From: Bacteroidia bacterium | Lineage (GTDB): Bacteria > Bacteroidota > Bacteroidia > SpSt-205 | Length of the DNA stretch: 64,000 nucleotides | Reading direction: 5' to 3' | Assembly (NCBI GenBank): GCA_025059535.1 | Contig: JANXCX010000019.1 | Span: 132,363 to 196,362 of the forward strand | Shown here: one piece after another, positions 37,000-45,999 of the stretch | Numbering within the stretch: the first letter of the stretch is position 1 | Layout of the letters: every line of letters starts with the position of its first letter | Translations under genes and position numbers: made by a program | The notes under the pieces: generated by a model | Told to the model about the DNA's origin: nothing | What the model saw: the letters and a program-made list of their open reading frames with translations, nothing else | Databases searched by the model: none

Positions 37000-37769
37000 A
37001 GACTGATACGCTGTATATCGCGGGCGAGCCGATTAGGAGTCGGCTGTGGATGGGTACGGCGCGCTACCCCTCGCCCCAAGTGCTCTTAGAGGCTTTAGAA
37101 CGCGCCCAGCCTGGCCTCGTCACGGTAGCTATACGCCGCCTCAATCTATCAGCCCCTCAGGAAACTTTTTTAGAACTTCTTTTAGGCAAGTACCGCCTTT
37201 TACCCAATACCGCTGGCTGCTACACCGCCGAAGAAGCCATTTTTGTAGCTGAGCTGGCTCAGGAAGCCCTTCAAACAAACTGGATTAAACTAGAGGTGAT
37301 CGGGGATGAACATACGCTTTGGCCAGAAGCGGAGGAGCTCCTCAAAGCAGCACGGATTCTAAAGCAGCGCGGCTTTGTGGTCTTAGCCTATGCGCCAGAC
37401 GATCCTATAGTATGTCAGCGGCTGGCGGACATAGGCTGTGCAGCGGTTATGCCTTTAGCGGCGCCAATCGGAAGCGGCCAGGGTATCCGGGACCCTGAGC
37501 GTCTCCTTCTTATTCGTCAGAAGCTAGCGGGTGTGCCTTTGGTCATAGATGCGGGGATTGGAAGCCCAGCCGATGCCTTACTCGCCATGGAGCTTGGCTA
37601 TGACGCCGTATTGGTAAACACGGCCATTGCAGAAGCGCAACATCCAGTCCTTATGGCTGAGGCGATGCGGCTAGCCGTGGAAGCAGGCCGCAAGGCGTAC
37701 CATGCAGGCCGTATCCCACGCGTTTCTTATGCCCGTCCTAGCAGCCCCTTAGAAGGACTGCCTCTCTAA
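36993..37769 (+). CDS. thiG: Thiazole synthase
   Basis: SRLWMGTARYPSPQVLLEAL, LLPNTAGCYTAEEA, WIKLEVIGDEHTLWPE, GCAAVMPLAAPIGSGQGI. Confidence 0.9.
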   Translation: MVETDTLYIAGEPIRSRLWMGTARYPSPQVLLEALERAQPGLVTVAIRRLNLSAPQETFLELLLGKYRLLPNTAGCYTAEEAIFVAELAQEALQTNWIKLEVIGDEHTLWPEAEELLKAARILKQRGFVVLAYAPDDPIVCQRLADIGCAAVMPLAAPIGSGQGIRDPERLLLIRQKLAGVPLVIDAGIGSPADALLAMELGYDAVLVNTAIAEAQHPVLMAEAMRLAVEAGRKAYHAGRIPRVSYARPSSPLEGLPL

Positions 37770-37823
37770 GAGGGCCCGCTACCACCGGGAAGCTGACCCA
37801 AACCTACCTTGGTACGCAAGCCA

Positions 37824-37831
37824 TACCTTTG
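37824..37831 (+). promoter_or_regulatory. -7 element TACCTTTG of tRNA-Ser
   Basis: Exact TAnnTTTG, 4 nt before tRNA 5' end; TTG at 37809-37811. Confidence 0.6.
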
Positions 37832-37835
37832 TAGT

Positions 37836-37925
37836 GGAGAGGTGCCGGAGTGGTCGAACGGGCCTGACTCGAAATCAGGTAGCCTGCGGCAAGCGGGCTC
37901 GGGGGTTCGAATCCCCCCCTCTCCG
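37836..37925 (+). tRNA. tRNA-Ser (CGA)
   Basis: Acceptor GGAGAGG/CCTCTCC, anticodon loop CTCGAAA, long variable arm, GGTTCGAATCC; CCA not encoded. Confidence 0.95.
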
Positions 37926-38639
37926 CTATAGGCTATTTTGCCGAAACGCCTCAGCTAGGAGAATAGCGGCTACGGCGCTCACATTGAGCGATTCTACGTT
38001 GGGTTGGTGAGGTATTGTAAGGCAAACTGAGGCTAAGCGAAAATAGGGTGCAGGAATGCCCTTCTGCTCTTCGCCTAGCAGAACTACAGAGGGTGTGGCC
38101 CAATTCCACTGGAAGTACGGTATAGCGCCTTCGGCTCGCGGGGTTGTGGCTATGATCTCCCACCCCGCTGCACGGAGTCTTTGGAGCGCCTGCAAGGGAC
38201 GCTTCTCGCGAACAACGCAAAGCTGAGCCAACGCCCCCGCACTCGCGCGCCAAAGAGCTGGATTAGAAGTAAGGGGCGAGCCTTCGGCCTTCAGCATAAT
38301 CCACTTTACCCCAAAAGCTAAGGCGCTGCGGCAGATAGCCCCTACATTTCGCGGGTCGGTAATACCTAGTAGACCAAGGGCCACCCCTTTAGGGGGTAAT
38401 TGCAGCCACTCTTCTAGCGTGTATAGACGCAGGGGGCTAAGAAGCGCTGCCCAATAAGTGCCGCTTGGGAGGGCGGAGGCAGGTACCCACTGCACCTTCC
38501 AATCGTAGTGTCGCACCAGGGGCCGAAGCGGTGCTGGGAGGGGCTGACCTTCTCGGACTAGGAGGCGCTCTACCTGGACGCCCCCCTCCACGGCGCGCCG
38601 CAGCGCCCGAAGCTCCGTAAGGACTAAGGCTTTTCCCAT
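37926..38639 (-). CDS. TrmH/SpoU-family RNA methyltransferase
   Basis: GLLGITDPRNVGAICRSALAFGVKWIML, VVLLGEEQKGIPAPYF, LTIPHQPNVESLNVSAVAAILLAEAFRQ. Confidence 0.9.
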   Translation of the reverse strand: MGKALVLTELRALRRAVEGGVQVERLLVREGQPLPAPLRPLVRHYDWKVQWVPASALPSGTYWAALLSPLRLYTLEEWLQLPPKGVALGLLGITDPRNVGAICRSALAFGVKWIMLKAEGSPLTSNPALWRASAGALAQLCVVREKRPLQALQRLRAAGWEIIATTPRAEGAIPYFQWNWATPSVVLLGEEQKGIPAPYFRLASVCLTIPHQPNVESLNVSAVAAILLAEAFRQNSL

Positions 38640-39559
38640 GCCCCCTGATACTCTAAGCGTCGCACTAACTCCCAATCACCCCCTACAGCCCTAAAATAAA
38701 AGCTCAACTGTAGGGGAAGATAAATCCATGTCTCCTGTTGAGGAGTAAGAAGGCGCAAGGAAGGTTCGCCATAAACAAGATAGATCAATCCCCTATCGCT
38801 ACGCTCGCCTGGTTTATAGGCGGAGAAGCGCTGGTAGGCTAGGGGCGCGCGCTGCTGCCAGTGTTTCCGTCCGGCGGAAGGCAGCTGGTAAGGCGGTAAC
38901 GGGTCTAAACAGGTCCAAAATACCTGCGTAGTATCCCCCCGCAGATACCAGGCGCAGCCTAGGTAGACGAGCTTAGGTGGGCGTCGCCGCTGGCGCACTA
39001 CATAAGGCGGTAGAGGCGGCATCGTATCTACAGCAGCTGGGTAGAAAACCGCTTGCCAGAGGCTATCCCCCGGCCTAGCCAACCCTGTAAGAGAGTCTAA
39101 GTGAACCCGTACAGGGGGCTTGAGCACAGGCGTAAAAGCCTCCACCCACCCACGGCTTATTCCCTTTGGGCACCATACATTCCAGTAATACGAAAGGCCT
39201 GAAGCCTCTGTACAACTTGCCTGCACCGCTAAGTTGGTCCCGGCCATTTCGGGCGGTAAGTGCACTTGGATAGCGCCGGCCCAGACTGGCTCATAAGGCA
39301 GATATACTAAGGTATCCACCCTTAGGCCCTCTGCCGTAGTAAAGCTCCACAGCACCGGTACTTTCCCCTCAAACACGTAGGGGAGCCATGGTTCTAGGCG
39401 GATCTGACAGTAAAATACCCACTCACGGGGAGTGGTGCGATAGAGCCGACCAACAAGGGGCGGGGCTTTGCGCTCAGCCTCGCGCTCAATCCAAACCCCT
39501 TGGGCTCTATTCACCCCTCCAACTAGAGCGCCGATAATCCATAGCCTCAGCTTCTTCAC
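38624..39559 (-). CDS. GWxTD-domain-like exported protein
   Basis: Signal peptide MKKLRLWIIGALVGGVNRAQG; C-term SDRGLIYLVYGEPSLRLL...ETWIYLPLQLSFYFRAVGGDWELVRR resembles GWxTD. Confidence 0.65.
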   Translation of the reverse strand: MKKLRLWIIGALVGGVNRAQGVWIEREAERKAPPLVGRLYRTTPREWVFYCQIRLEPWLPYVFEGKVPVLWSFTTAEGLRVDTLVYLPYEPVWAGAIQVHLPPEMAGTNLAVQASCTEASGLSYYWNVWCPKGISRGWVEAFTPVLKPPVRVHLDSLTGLARPGDSLWQAVFYPAAVDTMPPLPPYVVRQRRRPPKLVYLGCAWYLRGDTTQVFWTCLDPLPPYQLPSAGRKHWQQRAPLAYQRFSAYKPGERSDRGLIYLVYGEPSLRLLTPQQETWIYLPLQLSFYFRAVGGDWELVRRLEYQGAWEKP

Positions 39560-42512
39560 GCAGCCGCTGAAGTTGAGAATGGAAAAGTGAGTCTAGCTTA
39601 GGCGCCTTTTTAGGCAGCTCATACACAAGGGCCCCTGCAAGCCATATAAACCTATCCTCTGGCGGAAGGCGCTGGGCTTTTGCATAGGCTAACTCACCCT
39701 GCACCATTTCAACTAAGCTCTGCATAGACCTTTGCGCCCTTAGTGTGTCCCCTGCTCTATACCACAGCAGCGTCTGCATATAAAGCTGGCTAGGCTCCAA
39801 AGGCAAATTCTCCGAAGATAAGTGCGCCTCCATAAAAGCCAAAAGATTGCGCGCCTTTTGACGGAGCCCTTGAGCCTGGGAAGAATCGCTGAGCGTATCG
39901 GCCTGATCTAAATAATAGCCCGCTAAATGCTGAAATACAGAGCGATAGTTAGCTATCATACGGCGCGTGTTGCTATCGTAGAAGATATCGGACCGGTTTA
40001 GGTTACGGTAGCGAAAGACCTGCGTCAGAAGGTGATGGGTAAGGCTATCTTGAATTGGGCATTCTAAGCTGCTTCGGCGCGAGGGGCCTTTAGGCTTGAG
40101 AGGAAGTAATTCATACACCATGCCCCGCATATACAGATAATCAAAAAGATCAAGGTAGCTATACTGAGGCAAGGTATTGGCAAAGCAAATCGGACGGCGC
40201 CACCCATCTTCAATATTGGCCAATATAATATGAATAGTCATATAATCTTGCTTGTTCAAGTAGCCCCCTGACTTATTCTCGGCCCCTGGTACCTTACGCG
40301 GAGTTATGCGCCAATAAAGGGTATCGGCAAGCTGATCAATTGTGTAGCGATAGGCCTCAGGGTAGTTTTTCAGGAACTCTTCCTTAGGGATAGGTTGATC
40401 CATTACTTCTTCGCCGGGTTTGATTAGGATTTGGTCCCTCTTTTCACCCATCCAGAAAACATCGGGCATCTTAATAGGTACTGGCGGGGCGCCGTTGTGG
40501 GTTTGGTATTTCAATTGGGAGATGTACCAGTCGGTATTCAGAAGGCTTAGATTGACTATGCGTACATCGGTGCGTATGCCTTCTACTTCTTGAAGGTACC
40601 AGAGCGGAAAGGTGTCGTTATCTCCATTAGTGAAGAGAATCGCATTAGGTGGGCAGGACATTAGGAAGTTGTAGGCGCTATCAGGCGGCACGTAGTTACC
40701 TGCGCGCGAGTGAGAGCGCCAGTTTTTCACGGCCATAAGTAGGGGTACCCCTAAAAGGGGTAAGCCCGCTACCACCTCGCTATATCGGCCCAGCCATTTT
40801 TCCAGTTTCTCCGCCACCGCTGCGGCGCTCATTCCTACCCACAGGGCGAACATAATAAAGGAGCCCGCATAGGAGTAGTCCCGCTCACGTGGCTGATTGG
40901 GGTATTGATTGAGATAGATGATGATGGCTACGCCGGTAAAGAGAAAAAGCGTAAGCAAGACCCAGAAGTGGGAGCGGCGCCGCTGATAATGCCAACTCAT
41001 ACCCAAGAGGCCTAACAGAAGTGGCAAACCATAGTAATGCGCCTTGGAGGCATCCTTTTTGCGATGGGCCGGCAGATGCCGCAAACGTCGAAATTCTAAC
41101 CCACTTTCCCAGCGGCTATCCTGCTCTTCCGATTCACGCCCCACAAAATTCATGAGAAAATAGCGGATATACATGTGGTAAAGCTGATAATCAAAGAAGA
41201 AGCGCAGATTTTCCAGCCCTGTCGGCTTATCATCAAATGGACTATTTGGATCAAAGCCACGATTCTTGACGTAGTTGATGTAGCTGAAAGGGCCATTATC
41301 GCGGTAGTGTGCGGGGCTCCACATGCGCGGGAAAAAACGATAGTCTCTAGGGTCATAGGCATAGCGGAGACGCTGACCTTCGTAGGTGTAGCGGTCAGTA
41401 CCTGGATATTTCAGGTAAATTTTCCCTCTGGGTTCGTAGCTTATCGGATCGGCGTTATACAGAGGACCCCAAAGGATAGGTACCTCGCCATACTGCTCGC
41501 GCCGTAGATAGCTGAGGAAATTTGGCACCGTACTGGGATCATTCTCGTTGATAGGGGGCTTGACCTGCGAACGGAGAAAGATAACGGCGTAGGTAGAGTA
41601 GCCTAAATAAATAAACAGCAAACTAAGCGCAGCAGTGCTCAATACAGGCGACTGCTTCTGATGCGCATATCGCACTAAAAGAGCTAAGAGAGTGAAAAGT
41701 ATAACGATGAATACTGCTAAGCCGCTACCAAAAGGTAGCCCTATGCCAGTGGTCTTTTTCTCGGCTGGGTAATACACCCCTACTAGCCATTCCTCCAAGG
41801 GCCAGGCTAAGGAGACGGTGTACTGGATGACGCCATATTGCAGAAAGCCTAAAATCGCTCCCCCTATCGTAAAGGCCAGTAAAGCGCCTTTCCAATTGGG
41901 CTTGTCTGTCTTGCGGAAGTAATACATAAGGGCTAGGCCTGGCAGCGTCAGGAGGTTGAGCAAATGCACCCCGATAGAGAGTCCGAAGATGAAGGCAATT
42001 AGGATAAGAAGCTGATTTTGGCGGCGGAGGCTAGGCGTGTCCTCCCATACGCACATCAGCCATATGACCAGCGTAGTAAAGAGCGCACTAGGGGCATATA
42101 CCTCCGCTTCCACTGTATTGAACCAGACGGAGTCTGCAAACGTAGCCGTAAGGCCAGCTAAAAGGCCTGAGAAACCCACTCTGAGGGAGGTTTCCTCGGC
42201 TACGCTTTTGCGTACAAAGTGCATAGTAATCCAGCTGGCTAAGAGCGCCGTAAAGGCGCCCGCTAATACACTTAGCCAGTTTACGAAATAGGCCACCTTA
42301 TCAGAGGAAGGCGCCAGCAAAGCAAAGAGGCGCGCCAGTACAAGGTAAAGGGGGGCACCGGGCGGGTGAGGCACCTCTAGCTCATTCGCCGTAGCGATAA
42401 ATTCCCCGCAATCCCAGAAGCTCGCCGTAGGGGCTACCGTAAGGCCATAGGTAAGAAGCGCTACCCCAAAAACTATACCCCCAAATACCCAGCGTTGGCG
42501 GTTGTACTCCAT
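39507..42512 (-). CDS. DUF2723 multi-TM protein (glycosyltransferase-like)
   Basis: APTASFWDCGEFIATANELEVPHPPGAPLYLVLARLFALLAP plus many TM segments. Confidence 0.92.
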   Translation of the reverse strand: MEYNRQRWVFGGIVFGVALLTYGLTVAPTASFWDCGEFIATANELEVPHPPGAPLYLVLARLFALLAPSSDKVAYFVNWLSVLAGAFTALLASWITMHFVRKSVAEETSLRVGFSGLLAGLTATFADSVWFNTVEAEVYAPSALFTTLVIWLMCVWEDTPSLRRQNQLLILIAFIFGLSIGVHLLNLLTLPGLALMYYFRKTDKPNWKGALLAFTIGGAILGFLQYGVIQYTVSLAWPLEEWLVGVYYPAEKKTTGIGLPFGSGLAVFIVILFTLLALLVRYAHQKQSPVLSTAALSLLFIYLGYSTYAVIFLRSQVKPPINENDPSTVPNFLSYLRREQYGEVPILWGPLYNADPISYEPRGKIYLKYPGTDRYTYEGQRLRYAYDPRDYRFFPRMWSPAHYRDNGPFSYINYVKNRGFDPNSPFDDKPTGLENLRFFFDYQLYHMYIRYFLMNFVGRESEEQDSRWESGLEFRRLRHLPAHRKKDASKAHYYGLPLLLGLLGMSWHYQRRRSHFWVLLTLFLFTGVAIIIYLNQYPNQPRERDYSYAGSFIMFALWVGMSAAAVAEKLEKWLGRYSEVVAGLPLLGVPLLMAVKNWRSHSRAGNYVPPDSAYNFLMSCPPNAILFTNGDNDTFPLWYLQEVEGIRTDVRIVNLSLLNTDWYISQLKYQTHNGAPPVPIKMPDVFWMGEKRDQILIKPGEEVMDQPIPKEEFLKNYPEAYRYTIDQLADTLYWRITPRKVPGAENKSGGYLNKQDYMTIHIILANIEDGWRRPICFANTLPQYSYLDLFDYLYMRGMVYELLPLKPKGPSRRSSLECPIQDSLTHHLLTQVFRYRNLNRSDIFYDSNTRRMIANYRSVFQHLAGYYLDQADTLSDSSQAQGLRQKARNLLAFMEAHLSSENLPLEPSQLYMQTLLWYRAGDTLRAQRSMQSLVEMVQGELAYAKAQRLPPEDRFIWLAGALVYELPKKAPKLDSLFHSQLQRLREEAEAMDYRRSSWRGE

Positions 42513-42517
42513 CGGCG

Positions 42518-42525
42518 CAAATATA
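42518..42525 (-). promoter_or_regulatory. -7 element TATATTTG
   Basis: Exact TAnnTTTG, 5 nt before ATG 42512. Confidence 0.6.
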
Positions 42526-42545
42526 GCTAAGCTCGGTGCGCCGCT

Positions 42546-42800
42546 CTACAAAAGCGTTGTACGCTGCTGTTCTATACGCTGCGCAATCATTTCTAAATAT
42601 TGGGCTGTATGTTGCTCAGGCGAAGGCGGTTTCTCAGCCTGTTCTAAAAGGGTCTCGTAGCGCGCGCGCCAGTACTCAGCCTCCGCCTGAGCCTGAGCTA
42701 ACTCCTGCCGAAGCCTCTCAAGCTGGCGCGAGTGCTTGAGCGAAAGTTTATAGGCTTTATACGCCAGAAGAGCTATTACTATAAGGGCTAGACCGATCAT
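42546..42800 (-). CDS. Small membrane-anchored coiled-coil protein
   Basis: N-terminal TM MIGLALIVIALLAYKAYKLS then heptad-rich region; overlaps upstream gene by 4 nt. Confidence 0.55.
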   Translation of the reverse strand: MIGLALIVIALLAYKAYKLSLKHSRQLERLRQELAQAQAEAEYWRARYETLLEQAEKPPSPEQHTAQYLEMIAQRIEQQRTTLL

Positions 42801-43108
42801 AACTCTTTTTGCAGTGAGGTACCCCTCAAATGTTTGAAGCCTTCTTCTAATGTAGGGGGCTGAGATAACTCCTTAAGCACGCGGTCCCATTCTACACTGG
42901 CTACTATAGTCTCTAGATTCTGGATACGGCGGCGCAGCTGCTGATTCTCCATTCGCAGCTCATGGAGCTGCTTTTCCAGCTGGGATATTTTTTCGGAAGG
43001 AGGCAAGCTCCGCCGACGATACTTTAGCCATTCCATATAGCCAGCCAGCGCTAATCCTCCTACTATGGGCAGACCTATTACGATAAAAACTATTAGCACT
43101 TCCGCCAT
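42797..43108 (-). CDS. Small membrane coiled-coil protein, PspB-like
   Basis: TM IVFIVIGLPIVGGLALAGYMEWLKYRRR then KISQLEKQLHELRMENQQLRRRIQNLETIVAS. Confidence 0.5.
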   Translation of the reverse strand: MAEVLIVFIVIGLPIVGGLALAGYMEWLKYRRRSLPPSEKISQLEKQLHELRMENQQLRRRIQNLETIVASVEWDRVLKELSQPPTLEEGFKHLRGTSLQKEL

Positions 43109-43113
43109 GGCGC

Positions 43114-45978
43114 TCAGGGCACAACTACCAGGCGATGGGTAGCGAGCGTCTGGCCCTGATTATCCTGAATGCGCAGCAGGTAAATACCTGCCCCCCAATG
43201 ACTTACGGGTAGAGCAATGGTATTATTGAAGGGCACTTGGCAGAGACGCTGGCCAGCCGGCGTGTAAATCTCAGCGGTATAAATACCTGCCTGCGAGCTT
43301 TCCAAATAGGCCACCTCCCGGGCTGGATTAGGAAATAGAGTGAAAGCAGGCTTAGTGGAAAAAGAAGCCATAGACAGCTGGGTCACAAATCGCCCCCCAA
43401 ACACAGGTAGCTCTATATAGGAGAGCTGGTCGGGCCCTGAATGGACCTTTTGGAGATTACGGCGGGCATACATTCTAACGCCGCGGAAGACGTAGGGCGT
43501 ATTATCAAATGGCCGGCGGCGGTAGAATTCGCCTGGCATGAGAGGTACATTGGGGCACGGCTGATAGCGCGGGTAGTTGGTGGCGCTTACGAGTATCTTG
43601 ATACGATGACCTTTACCCCAGCAGTAGGCAATCGGGAGCATACGGAAGCGCCACTTATAAACCGAGTCGGCTTTGAGGTTATACCACGCCCGAGAGGTAT
43701 CCTCTCGGCCGTCCGCCCAGCTTTCGGCGTAATCCCGTGCGCGGGCATTACACGCGCCCTCAAAGACGTAGTACTCCCGCCCATCTGGATACACATCTAA
43801 GACGCGTACCATTACGTCGCCATTAGCTGAGTCGGGAAAAGCGCCCCAGAGCGGCTTGAGGCTAAGGTAAAGTTGGGCATTGGGGAAACCGGCTGTGCAG
43901 AAAGTGTCCGCTAACGGCTCTGAGACATAACTGATTAGGTCTGAGTAATTCTGTCCCTCTACCGTATAGCGCGCAGGGCGATCCAGTACAATTGCGCGGT
44001 AAGCCGGGTCCGTAAAGTTCATCTGGCCCTGGCTATGCCTATCTCGATCAGGAGTATAAACGATCATATTAGGTCCGCCATGGGTAGGCACAGGGTCGTC
44101 TGGGTCAGCCACAAAGCCGCGCGGCAGCTCGGAGGTCTGAGGCGCCTCAGCTGTAAGACGGCCATCCCCCCGCAAATACAATCGTATCTTCGGAAGATTA
44201 GGCAGGGGGAAGGTATCCGTAGACACCCAGAAGTTACCTACACTAGGATTGAGCGAATCCGCTACAGGCCCTACGACATAAAAGCGCACATTTTTGCGGC
44301 CATTTGGCTTTGTAGCATCAAATTCATAATTCGGCGCACTTACCGGACGGCGCGTAGTATCGCCAAATACCGAAGTCGGAAGCGGCGGAATAGTAATGCG
44401 CTGAAAATTAGGCGTACCAGTGGCCCCAAACTTTATCTCTATTGGAAAATTAGGAAGAGGCCCAGCACCATTAAGGAAATTGAAAAAGGTATAGAAGTCC
44501 GTACGAAAAGTATCCGCCGGTATGCGGGCGTAGATATTATTCCCTAAGTTTTGCCAGGCGGTATCCGGCGGAAGCTGGAAAGTAGGAGTTCCCAAGAAGT
44601 ATCGGAACCACCCTACTACTTCGGAATTTACCACCCGCACGGCTTGCTGAACATTGAGCCGTTCCAGATCTATCATATTGAATTCTTCCACTACATTAGG
44701 TGGGTAGCGATGGTCGCGTCCATCTGGCTGAATACGCATATCGCCCGTAGAACGTGACCCCACGGTTTGATGGGCAAAGGGGCCTATTATGATTTTCTGA
44801 AACTTCTTGAGCTCAGGGGGTAGGTGCGCCATAAGAAATTGCCATGTTTGAATCTGCCCATCAATGAATTCATCCCACCACCCGGTGATATTACATACAG
44901 GGACTTGGATGTTGCTATAGCGGCTGCGTGAACCTTGCCAGCGCGGATTCCCATTCTCGTCTAAGGTAGCATGGCTAATGTCCATAACAGCCCGCCCTGG
45001 CGAATTGGGGTAGTGGACCTGGTTCTGCGTACTCCAGAAGTCTATACAGGCTTCTGCCGCTTGTTGGGAGTTTTGTATATGGCTACCGTAATCAGCCAAC
45101 GTGTGAATGTTATCATACACATTGGCTGGACCATTAGTCCATTCGCTATAGAATTCTACTTGACCGCGCAGCCAGCCATCTACGAGGCGCTCGCGGAAAG
45201 TACCATTGTGGTGGCCCGCACAGTGATAGAACTCACCTGATGCGACTATGGGCATGAGACATTTGAGACCACGGCCATTGGGATTAATCGGATGGGCGGC
45301 GGCTAGCTGGTACTGGGTATTACCTAAGGCCGAACCGCCTAACATCCCCACTTTACCATTACAAAGAAGATTATCGCTCGGCGTAATTTGCCCATCGCCA
45401 TCGCTGTCGTAGCGCAGTTCATTCAATATCCACTGATAGGTATCCCAGCCGTCTTCATGGGTATTAGCTTCCTTATTAGAGGTGATATCTAAGGGGTGCC
45501 CGCCAGATGGCATATGCTGGACATAGGCCGTTTTGTCCCAACTGTCGCTATACATGGGTAGATACACGCCACCCGAGCGATACCGACCGCGCATGTCCTG
45601 CATAATCCCCGCATACCCTAATAGGGCATACCCATAAGCCAACTCAACCTTACCCTTGTTATACGGTGTGCGCGTAAAAACCACTGGAAGGGCATAGGGA
45701 TCCGGCTGATCTGGATATACAAAATACTGCGTACCCGGATAGGCAAAGCGTACATACCGACGCCCTACTAAGGGCAAATCCACCTGTACGCGTGCCGTGT
45801 CGTAAAATACCGGTCGGCATACGCTAGTGGCTAGCACCACACCATCCCGCATCGGAACCATGTACTCTACATGCTCCACTAAATCGGTAAGGGTATCTAG
45901 TATGCCGTTGCGGGGATATTGAGGGGGTTGGGCCCAAACCCACACTGCCGCCACCACGAGGTAAGGGTAGCATCGCAT
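43114..45978 (-). CDS. CocE/NonD-family hydrolase (X-Pro dipeptidyl-peptidase-like) with T9SS C-terminal sorting domain
   Basis: VEYMVPMRDGVVLATSVCRP, YGYALLGYAGIMQDMRGRYRSGG, KVGMLGGSALGNTQYQLAA; C-term FTLFPNPAREVAYLESSQAGIYTAEIYTPAGQRL. Confidence 0.88.
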   Translation of the reverse strand: MRCYPYLVVAAVWVWAQPPQYPRNGILDTLTDLVEHVEYMVPMRDGVVLATSVCRPVFYDTARVQVDLPLVGRRYVRFAYPGTQYFVYPDQPDPYALPVVFTRTPYNKGKVELAYGYALLGYAGIMQDMRGRYRSGGVYLPMYSDSWDKTAYVQHMPSGGHPLDITSNKEANTHEDGWDTYQWILNELRYDSDGDGQITPSDNLLCNGKVGMLGGSALGNTQYQLAAAHPINPNGRGLKCLMPIVASGEFYHCAGHHNGTFRERLVDGWLRGQVEFYSEWTNGPANVYDNIHTLADYGSHIQNSQQAAEACIDFWSTQNQVHYPNSPGRAVMDISHATLDENGNPRWQGSRSRYSNIQVPVCNITGWWDEFIDGQIQTWQFLMAHLPPELKKFQKIIIGPFAHQTVGSRSTGDMRIQPDGRDHRYPPNVVEEFNMIDLERLNVQQAVRVVNSEVVGWFRYFLGTPTFQLPPDTAWQNLGNNIYARIPADTFRTDFYTFFNFLNGAGPLPNFPIEIKFGATGTPNFQRITIPPLPTSVFGDTTRRPVSAPNYEFDATKPNGRKNVRFYVVGPVADSLNPSVGNFWVSTDTFPLPNLPKIRLYLRGDGRLTAEAPQTSELPRGFVADPDDPVPTHGGPNMIVYTPDRDRHSQGQMNFTDPAYRAIVLDRPARYTVEGQNYSDLISYVSEPLADTFCTAGFPNAQLYLSLKPLWGAFPDSANGDVMVRVLDVYPDGREYYVFEGACNARARDYAESWADGREDTSRAWYNLKADSVYKWRFRMLPIAYCWGKGHRIKILVSATNYPRYQPCPNVPLMPGEFYRRRPFDNTPYVFRGVRMYARRNLQKVHSGPDQLSYIELPVFGGRFVTQLSMASFSTKPAFTLFPNPAREVAYLESSQAGIYTAEIYTPAGQRLCQVPFNNTIALPVSHWGAGIYLLRIQDNQGQTLATHRLVVVP

Positions 45979-45999
45979 AAAGGCAATATTAGCAAGAAT

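Noticed and set aside
43441-45240. Plus-strand ORFs inside the CocE-type hydrolase gene
   Set aside because: Antisense shadows of a convincing minus-strand CDS; no promoter motif or family features.
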